Of a stretch of DNA of 64,000 nucleotides, positions 43,002 through 49,706 are shown piece after piece (position 1 is the first letter of the stretch; each line of letters starts with the position of its first letter). The stretch covers positions 1 through 64,000 of the forward strand of contig CAYLYE010000005.1 of assembly GCA_964387325.1 (NCBI GenBank), given 5' to 3'. Both the position numbers and the translations under genes were made by a program. The DNA comes from CAZZBK01 sp964387325. GTDB lineage: Bacteria; Planctomycetota; Planctomycetia; Pirellulales; PNKZ01. Below the pieces are notes generated by a model. That model was not told the origin of the DNA, searched no databases, and saw only the letters and a program-made list of their open reading frames with translations.

Positions 43002-43229
43002 ATGTCTGATGCACCAAAGCAGCCAGCAGCAAGCAGTGAAGACGAAGTACGCCTACAGTTCAGTCTCAATGGAGATCGGCCAGGTTTTGAACTCGTGTCG
43101 GAAATCGGCAGTATGAATGGCATTTCCCCGGATCGAATGCAAAGTGAGCAGCGAAGTCTCAACGGCTCCCGGCCACAAAGTCAATCAGCTCGACCAGTAT
43201 CGCCACCACCGCCACCACCGCCGAAGTAA
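43002..43229 (+). CDS. 75-residue small protein with poly-proline tail (copy B)
   Basis: ATG at 43002 lies 12 bases after the stop of copy A, and its Shine-Dalgarno AGGAG (42988-42992) overlaps that stop codon, indicating coupled translation. The product is acidic to neutral and rich in Ser, Gln and Pro. The motif S[LM]NGxxP appears three times (SLNGDRP, SMNGISP, SLNGSRP), and the C-terminus is RPVSPPPPPPPK, almost equal to copy A. It looks like an enlarged paralogue of copy A. Function unknown; the tail could be a docking peptide for a partner, such as one of the two large proteins of the cassette. Confidence 0.72.
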   Translation: MSDAPKQPAASSEDEVRLQFSLNGDRPGFELVSEIGSMNGISPDRMQSEQRSLNGSRPQSQSARPVSPPPPPPPK

Positions 43230-43291
43230 CAAATTAGGTCTGTGGCCGAGAAGCACTAGAAATACGAATTTTTTGCCCAATGGATTAAGCG

Positions 43292-44059
43292 ATGCAAGGA
43301 TACGAGCGTCACAATTTTGATGGATACCTTCGTTCGTTTTCCAACGAACTTAATGTTACAAAAGATCGTGTGCGTCAACTCGTAAGGCATTGGCCTACCG
43401 ATGGCCATTTCAAAGAGGGGGTGCTTAGACAGTTCTTGAGAAGGCATTTACCGGAATCGGTTCTTGTTGGAACTGGATTCGTCGTTAATTCCTTTGGCCC
43501 TTCCGGTGAGATCGATGTTCTTGTTGTGGACAAGAACAAGCCGACTCTATTCAAAGATGGTGAATTACTTATTGTCACGCCGGAATCCGTGAAGGTCGTT
43601 CTTGAAGTAAAAACAAGCCTCAGAGGGCCTAGTGAAGTCTCAGACGCTCTCGAACAACTGGCCGAACGAAAGGCTGTCGTCACTCGTCATGTTGAATGCC
43701 AGAACGTACTCGCTGGATTGTTCGTCTACGATGGCGACGATGACCGGCACAAGACGATTCTTGAGTCACTTCGAGATGCGTCACAGATTATCGATCTTGT
43801 CAGTTACGGTCAGGATACCTTCGTAAAATACTTCAAACCAAGAGGAGACGGTGGACAGCAAACTCCTGACAATGCGTGGCATTCCTTTGATGTGCAGGGG
43901 CTTGCCCCCGCCAATTTTATTGCGAGCATCATTGAGCGTGTTGTTCCAAATGGCCAAGACTGTGGTTCATTTGCTTGGTTTCATCCGATTGATAATTCCA
44001 ACCGGCGATCCTTTGTTCAGCGACATCCGAATTCACTAGTGTCCGATTTCAATCCGTGA
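43292..44059 (+). CDS. DUF6602-like protein with PD-(D/E)XK nuclease motifs
   Basis: The 255-residue protein opens with FDGYLRSFSNELNVTKDRVR and has a block HFKEGVLRQFLRRHLPESV followed by GEIDVLVVDKNKP and VKVVLEVKTSL. The order Glu in the first helix, Asp in EIDVLVVD, then ExK in LEVK is the PD-(D/E)XK nuclease signature, as in the family I know as DUF6602. It is AT-rich (43321-43380 counts 24 G+C of 60). It begins 62 bases after copy B with no strong Shine-Dalgarno. DNA or RNA cleavage is inferred from motifs; a binding-only role is possible. Confidence 0.72.
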   Translation: MQGYERHNFDGYLRSFSNELNVTKDRVRQLVRHWPTDGHFKEGVLRQFLRRHLPESVLVGTGFVVNSFGPSGEIDVLVVDKNKPTLFKDGELLIVTPESVKVVLEVKTSLRGPSEVSDALEQLAERKAVVTRHVECQNVLAGLFVYDGDDDRHKTILESLRDASQIIDLVSYGQDTFVKYFKPRGDGGQQTPDNAWHSFDVQGLAPANFIASIIERVVPNGQDCGSFAWFHPIDNSNRRSFVQRHPNSLVSDFNP

Positions 44060-44627
44060 GATCAGCATTATAATCCTGCCATCTATGGAGGCCCGGACTC
44101 CCTTGCACTGTGCTTTCCGCTAGACAAGGCTCTTACTCATTTGCAATTTGCCAACCGCCTTTCGGCAGCCTTCGCCACCCTCGCAGCCGTGGCGACCTTC
44201 GCTGCCACGGCCCACGGCGACCCAATTCTGACAGCAATTTCAACCCCTTGAAAACGCCCGGTAAAACGCCGTTTTCCAAAAGGAAGCTGGCCCCGGCAGA
44301 GTGCATGTAGCGGCTTCATGGGCAACAATGACTCGAGGTTCCTGGCTGGTCCAGAACCAAGCCTCTCCTGACTCAATGCCCATTGTGCCTGTCCGCGTTT
44401 CGTCGGCAGAGTCTCGATCTGGGCGAACGTAAAAATCTTCGTGGCCGGTTTGCAATCTCAAGAGTTGGCCGTCATCAATGCGTTTGAGGTGTTACCCACC
44501 CAACCGGTGGGATTGGGGTCGTAACGGTCGTAGCAGCCAGGCTAGGGCTTTGACGGCACGCACTAAGCTGTTTACAGTAAATAGGTTGTTTCAATTCGTC
44601 CGCTCTCCGATCGAAGGGTTGTTGCTC
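44060..44627. other. cassette right flank and argH upstream region
   Basis: No gene is supported in these 568 bases. They hold a GCCGTGGC/GCCACGGC hairpin at 44186-44211, the right inverted repeat at 44271-44297 and short reverse frames (44240-44461, 44137-44376) with no ribosome-binding site. The argH frame is open through the last 150 bases, but its recognised protein starts later. Confidence 0.4.
44271..44297 (-). repeat. right inverted repeat of the accessory cassette
   Basis: This 27-base segment begins GTTTTCCAAAAGG and is the inverted partner of 41730-41756 (23 of 27 positions). No transposase lies between the repeats and no target duplication is evident outside them. Confidence 0.6.
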
Positions 44628-46013
44628 GTGGCCGCCAAAGCGTGGGAAGGTGTGTTCAACCAGTCCACCGACCAACGGGTCGAGCAGTTCAGCGAGAGCA
44701 TTAGCTTCGATCGCCGGCTCTACGAGCAAGATATTCGCGGTTCGATTGCCCACGCTCATATGCTTGCCCAGGTTGGCCTCATCTCGGCCGACGAGTGCCA
44801 ACAGATCGAGCAGGGGTTGCTCGTCATCCGCCAAGAAATTGAGCAGGGGAGCTTTCCCTTCCGCATCGAGCTCGAAGATATCCACATGCACATCGAGCGG
44901 GCGCTGATCGAGCGGATCGGCGACACGGGTCGAAAACTGCACACCGCCCGCAGCCGTAACGATCAGGTCTCGACCGACTTACGGCTGTGGGTTCGCGAGG
45001 CCATCGATCTCATCGATGCACGACTTCTCGACTTACAGCGTTCGTTTGTCGGCCGCTGCCAGCGCGATCGGGACGTGATTTTGCCCGGCTACACACACAT
45101 GCAGCGGGCCCAACCGGTGCTCGCGCCGCACTACTGGCTCGCCTACTGCGAAAAATTCGCCCGCGATCGAACGCGGCTGGCCGACTGTCGCCGCCGCGCG
45201 AATGTGCTCAGTCTTGGGGCAGCCGCCCTCGCGGGCACCAGTCTGCCGATCGATCGCCATGCGGTGGCCAGCTCGTTGGGCTTCGAGAGTGTCGCCGCCA
45301 ACAGCATCGATGTCTCGAGCGACCGGGACTTTGTCGTCGAGTTTGCCTTTGTTCTGTCGCTCATCGCCGAACACCTCAGCACTTGGGCCGAGGAGTGGAT
45401 CCTGTGGTCGACGACCGAGTTCAACTTTCTCAAGCTGCCGCAGGCGTTTTGCACCGGCTCGTCGATCATGCCGCAGAAGGTGAACCCCGACGTGCTCGAG
45501 TTGACTCGGGGCAAAACTGCGCGCGTGGTCGGCAATCTGACTCGGCTGCTGGTGCTCATCAAAGGCTTGCCGTTGGCGTACAACCGCGACTTGCAAGAAG
45601 ACAAGGAGCCGGTGTTCGACAGCTTCGACACGGTGCGCATGTGCCTCGAACTCGCCGCGCCGCTGGTCGCTCAGGCCGAGCTCAATCGCGCCGCGATTGC
45701 CGAGCGGCTCGAAGCCGGGCACCTCGACGCGACGACGCTGATGGAGTGGTTCATTCAGCGTGGCGTCCCGCAGCGCTCGGCACATGAGATGGTCGGTAAA
45801 TTGGTGCGCACGGCGCTCGATCGAGGTTGTCGGCTCAACGAGCTGTCGCTCGCCGACTTCCGCGGCGCGTATGAGTCGATCGACGAAAGTGTGTATCAGG
45901 TGCTCGGCGTGCGCAACGCAGTCGAGCGGTTTGTGAGTTATGGTTCGACCGCGCCTGCCGAGGTCGACAAGCAGATTGCTTGTTGGAAAGATTTAGTTGC
46001 CGTGCATTCATGA
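44628..46013 (+). CDS. argH: argininosuccinate lyase
   Basis: ArgH splits argininosuccinate into arginine and fumarate, the last step of arginine synthesis. The 461-residue product begins AAKAWEGVFNQSTDQRVEQF and carries RLYEQDIRGSIAHAHMLAQ, KLHTARSRNDQVSTDLRLW, LPGYTHMQRAQPVLAPHYW and the superfamily signature GSSIMPQKVNPDVLE. The longest frame opens at 44478, but the family start and a GAAGGG at 44613-44618 point to the GTG at 44628. The fumarate it makes can feed the FumC encoded at 57628. Confidence 0.95.
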   Translation: MAAKAWEGVFNQSTDQRVEQFSESISFDRRLYEQDIRGSIAHAHMLAQVGLISADECQQIEQGLLVIRQEIEQGSFPFRIELEDIHMHIERALIERIGDTGRKLHTARSRNDQVSTDLRLWVREAIDLIDARLLDLQRSFVGRCQRDRDVILPGYTHMQRAQPVLAPHYWLAYCEKFARDRTRLADCRRRANVLSLGAAALAGTSLPIDRHAVASSLGFESVAANSIDVSSDRDFVVEFAFVLSLIAEHLSTWAEEWILWSTTEFNFLKLPQAFCTGSSIMPQKVNPDVLELTRGKTARVVGNLTRLLVLIKGLPLAYNRDLQEDKEPVFDSFDTVRMCLELAAPLVAQAELNRAAIAERLEAGHLDATTLMEWFIQRGVPQRSAHEMVGKLVRTALDRGCRLNELSLADFRGAYESIDESVYQVLGVRNAVERFVSYGSTAPAEVDKQIACWKDLVAVHS

Positions 46014-46093
46014 GGATCACGCATCAACAGGATACGGGGCGACGCGGCCTGGATGGGTCGCTGTCGCCCGCTGCCGAAATTGAGAACCTCAGT

Positions 46094-48322
46094 ATGTCAC
46101 GAGTGATGCATGCCGTCTGGGCCGCGATCGTTTGGTCGTGCGTGGTGAGTGTCGGCTCGGCTCAAGAGCCAGCCGACGTCCCGTTGCCCGTGCTCCCACC
46201 GGCGCGCGATCCGGTCGTGCGCGTGCTGCTCGAACGCCCCCCGCAAACCCCCTCGGGCTTGGCCCGATTGGTGAACACGTTCATCGATCTGAACGAGGCA
46301 CCCTACGCCGCGGCGTCGCTCAAAAAATTGCTCGACATGCAGTTGGATGAGGACAAGTTCGTGGCCTTGTATCGCGAGCTGGGTTCGGCATTCTTTTTGA
46401 AGATTTCGCGCAACGAGGTGTTAGCCCCGTGGGGCAAACCGCTTTCCGAGGCGGCGATCGGCGCATTCGAGCGTCGCGTGAAGGACCCCGAGCGGATCGC
46501 CGCACATATCGAGCAACTGGCCAATCCAGCCAAAACCGTTCGAGCCACGGCGATTCGTGAGTTGCAGTTGGGACATGCCGTTGCCGTGTCAGCGCTCATC
46601 GCCACGCTAGCCGACGACAGCAAGATCGACTACCACCGCGGCGTTCAAGAAGCACTGATCGTCTTGGGAAGCGAATCGTTCGAGCCTCTCTCTTCGCTCG
46701 CAGCCACGGCCGGCGATTCGATCAAGGTGCGGGCCGTCGAGACGCTTGCGCGCCTCGATCACCCCGATACCGTGCTGTACGCGCTCGCGCCGGCCTTTTC
46801 GCCCAAGGCCTCGGCCGAGGTCCGCGCCGCCACGCGACGCGCCGTCCCGCAACTCGAACAGCTCACGAGCGGTCAAGCTGCCGGCAAACTGTATCTGGTC
46901 GCGCGTGAATTTGTCAGCGGACAACGCAAGCTCGACAGCGACGCCGAGGGGCGATCAGCCATTTTGCGCTGGGACGCCGAGAACGCGCAACTGGTCGTCG
47001 ATCAGCTCCCCGCACGCATCGCCGCGCTGCAACAGGCGTCGCGGTTCGCCGATCAAGCGCGGCAAATTCTGCCCGACAGCGCCGAGATCCGCAAATTCTA
47101 CTGGACGACGCGCATCCAGACGGCCGCGACTCTCTATGGCATTGATCAACCCTGGCCCGAGAGCGAAGCGGCAACGATTGCCTCGTTGCGCGAGGCGGGC
47201 GAGTCAGGCCTGAACGAACTGCTGCACTCGGCACTCGCCGACGATCGGGCTGACCTGGCCGTGGTCGCTTTGCGGCTGCTGGGCGAGGTGGGATCGGCCC
47301 AGGCGTTGCACCGGCTCGACGCCAACACCTCGCTGCTCGTGCAAGCCATGCGCCATCGAAACCCTCGCATTCGCTTCGCCGCTTTGCAAACCTTGGCAGC
47401 TTGGCAGCCTCAGGATCGTTTTCCAGGCGACAGTTTTGTGGTCGAGGCGGTCCGTTCGCTCATCGCCACGCAAGGCTCGCCCCGAGCGTTGGTCGTCGAC
47501 CCGCGTCCGGTGACGGCGCAAAATCGCGTGGGCGTACTCATGCAACTCGGCTTGGAGACTCACACGGCCACCGATGCGCGGAGCGCGATGCAGATGCTTG
47601 CCAAGTCGGCTGATTACGAGTTGGTGGTGGTCGACATCCTGGTGGCGGCTCCTAGTTCCGGCCTGTTCTTGAACTCGCTCCGGCGAGACAATCGGACCGC
47701 ACACATTCCGTTGGCGATCGTAGCCGACGACGCGCAGCGCGAGCTGGCCACGGCCTTGGCGCGGCGGATTGAGCTGGCCGAGGTTTACGAACCGTCGAGC
47801 AGCTTGACGGCCGACGCGAACTTTTTTCGCGCGTTGTTTAATGCACATGGTATGAACATCGTGCCTCCGCCGCTCCGTTTGCAGCAGGCCAAGTGGACGC
47901 TCGAATGGTTACAGTCGCTCGATCGTGCCACGCGGAGCCGTTATGGCTGGCGACAACTCGAGTCAACGCTGATCGACGCCACGCTCGTGAGCGACCTGGC
48001 CCCCGCCGCGTTCACGCTACTAGCCGACCTGGGGTCGGCACCCGCCCAGCGGCAGCTCGTCGAGATCGCCAGCTCACTCACGCAGCCGCTCGAATTACGT
48101 CGCGCCGCGGCCGACGCCTTTGCCGCGAGCGTCAAGCAATCGGGCATTATGCTTACGCGGAGCGAGATGCTGCGGCAATACGACCGCTATAACGACAGCG
48201 AACGACAACCTCGAGACGTGCAGCAAGTGCTCGCGTCGATTCTCGATACCCTGGAGCGAACCGGCCAGCAGGCGGAGCCGGCGAATGCTTCAGCCCCCGT
48301 TCAACAGGAGCCGCCGCGTTAA
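46094..48322 (+). CDS. secreted HEAT-repeat protein with receiver-like domain
   Basis: The 742-residue protein starts with a signal peptide (MSRVMHAVWAAIVWSCVVSV, then GSAQ). Residues about 120-460 are helical repeats of HEAT type (VRATAIRELQLGHAVAVSAL, VRAVETLARLDHPDTVLYAL, NPRIRFAALQTLAAWQPQDR). Residues about 463-580 look like a CheY-type receiver fold (ALVVDPRPVTAQNRVGVLMQ, ELVVVDILVAAPSSGLFL, IPLAIVADD) in which the phospho-acceptor position is Asp in VVVDI. A receiver on an exported protein cannot be phosphorylated by a normal histidine kinase, so it is probably structural. Starts 80 bases after argH. Function unknown. Confidence 0.75.
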   Translation: MSRVMHAVWAAIVWSCVVSVGSAQEPADVPLPVLPPARDPVVRVLLERPPQTPSGLARLVNTFIDLNEAPYAAASLKKLLDMQLDEDKFVALYRELGSAFFLKISRNEVLAPWGKPLSEAAIGAFERRVKDPERIAAHIEQLANPAKTVRATAIRELQLGHAVAVSALIATLADDSKIDYHRGVQEALIVLGSESFEPLSSLAATAGDSIKVRAVETLARLDHPDTVLYALAPAFSPKASAEVRAATRRAVPQLEQLTSGQAAGKLYLVAREFVSGQRKLDSDAEGRSAILRWDAENAQLVVDQLPARIAALQQASRFADQARQILPDSAEIRKFYWTTRIQTAATLYGIDQPWPESEAATIASLREAGESGLNELLHSALADDRADLAVVALRLLGEVGSAQALHRLDANTSLLVQAMRHRNPRIRFAALQTLAAWQPQDRFPGDSFVVEAVRSLIATQGSPRALVVDPRPVTAQNRVGVLMQLGLETHTATDARSAMQMLAKSADYELVVVDILVAAPSSGLFLNSLRRDNRTAHIPLAIVADDAQRELATALARRIELAEVYEPSSSLTADANFFRALFNAHGMNIVPPPLRLQQAKWTLEWLQSLDRATRSRYGWRQLESTLIDATLVSDLAPAAFTLLADLGSAPAQRQLVEIASSLTQPLELRRAAADAFAASVKQSGIMLTRSEMLRQYDRYNDSERQPRDVQQVLASILDTLERTGQQAEPANASAPVQQEPPR

Positions 48323-48425
48323 AGTCCGGGTGCTTGTCACGACGTATTGAAGCATTGACCTCCGGGGTTTTCGCCCTAGGGACAATCGATCGCGTGACGT
48401 GCTCGAGTAAGACGCGTTTAAGGAT

Positions 48426-49487
48426 ATGAAAGACCATCATCCGCCACCGCCCGGACCGCCGATCTCGGGTTTGATTGGCAACGGGCCGGCCATGCAACAT
48501 GTCTACGCCTTGACCCGGCAGGTCGCGCGTAGTAACGCCAGCGTGTTGCTCTTGGGCGAGACCGGTACGGGCAAGGAATTGATTGCCAAGGCGGTCCACC
48601 AACTCAGCCCGCGGCAGAGTGGCCCCTTCGTGCGTGTGAACTGCGGCGCGCTCAGTGAGAGTTTGCTCGAGAGCGAGTTGTTTGGTCATGTGCGCGGCGC
48701 GTTCACCGGCGCGGTCGACAATCGTACCGGCCGATTCGAGGCCGCACACACCGGTTCGATTTTCCTCGACGAGATCAACTCGACCACCCCCAAGCTGCAA
48801 GTCAAGTTGCTGCGCGTCTTACAAGAGCGGGAGTTTGAACGCGTCGGCGATACCCACACCGTGCGGGTCGACACGCGTGTGGTGGCCGCTAGCAATCGTG
48901 ATTTACTCGACGAGGTCGAGGCCGAGCGGTTCCGCGAGGATCTGTTCTATCGGCTCAATGTGGTGGCCATTCATCTGCCGCCCCTGCGCGAGCGGCGCGA
49001 GGACATCCCCGACCTGGTCAGCTACTTTTTGGAGTATTACAACGACCGCAACGATCGCTACGTCGTGCAGGTAGAGCCGCGCGTGATCGAGGCCCTACAG
49101 AGCTATGACTGGCCCGGCAACGTCCGCGAGCTGCAGAACTACGTGGAGCGGGCCGTGGTGATGTCGCCCAGCGACGAGTTCACGCTCGATCTGCTTCCCG
49201 ACGCCGTATTGGGTCGCAAGACGCGCCGCTCGCCGCGCTTCAACAAAGTCGATATCGAGTCACTGACCGCCGAATTGGTGCAGTTCGGTCTCTCCAGCGC
49301 CAGCCCCAACGAAGACAGTCTGCACGCGAAAATTGTTGATCGCGTCGAGCGCGAATTGATCGCCCAGGTGATGAGCACTTGCGACAACGTGCAGATCAAA
49401 GCCGCCGCCAAGTTGGGGATCAATCGCAATACGTTGCACAAGAAATTAAAAGACTACGGCCTCGACGAGAGTGAGAAGGACGAATAG
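48426..49487 (+). CDS. sigma-54-dependent transcriptional activator (Fis family)
   Basis: The 353-residue protein has a complete sigma-54 activator AAA+ domain: Walker A GETGTGKE (about residues 43-50), the sigma-54 contact motif GAFTGA (about residues 92-97), Walker B SIFLDEIN, the arginine-finger region FREDLFYRLNVVAIHLPPLR and WPGNVRELQNYVERAVVMS. A Fis-type helix-turn-helix (IKAAAKLGINRNTLHKKLKD) ends the protein. It has no N-terminal receiver, PAS or GAF sensor, only a 20-residue Pro-rich leader, so activity must be controlled by another protein or by expression. Its target promoters are not identifiable. Confidence 0.92.
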   Translation: MKDHHPPPPGPPISGLIGNGPAMQHVYALTRQVARSNASVLLLGETGTGKELIAKAVHQLSPRQSGPFVRVNCGALSESLLESELFGHVRGAFTGAVDNRTGRFEAAHTGSIFLDEINSTTPKLQVKLLRVLQEREFERVGDTHTVRVDTRVVAASNRDLLDEVEAERFREDLFYRLNVVAIHLPPLRERREDIPDLVSYFLEYYNDRNDRYVVQVEPRVIEALQSYDWPGNVRELQNYVERAVVMSPSDEFTLDLLPDAVLGRKTRRSPRFNKVDIESLTAELVQFGLSSASPNEDSLHAKIVDRVERELIAQVMSTCDNVQIKAAAKLGINRNTLHKKLKDYGLDESEKDE

Positions 49488-49706
49488 AACACATCGCCTC
49501 GCCCAATTCATCCCCGCTTCGCGATCCCGGGGCGATGTGTCGATGCCAATGCTTCATAGAAGCGGGTTGGTCGATATCACGATTTTTTGACGACTACTTG
49601 GTTAACGAACCAGGGCGACCATCGGAAGCCCGGTATTTTTCGTTTTCGCGTTGCTCGCCTGGACTCGTTTGTTACGCATACTTCAATAATTCAATGGGTT
49701 GTTTCC

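Noticed and set aside
42960..43229. CCACCACCG repeats as a possible CRISPR or tandem repeat
   Set aside because: The repeats are short proline codon runs in frame at the ends of two small genes; there are no spacers.
44137..44461. Reverse small frames in the right flank of the cassette
   Set aside because: No start signals; they read through the inverted repeat and a hairpin.
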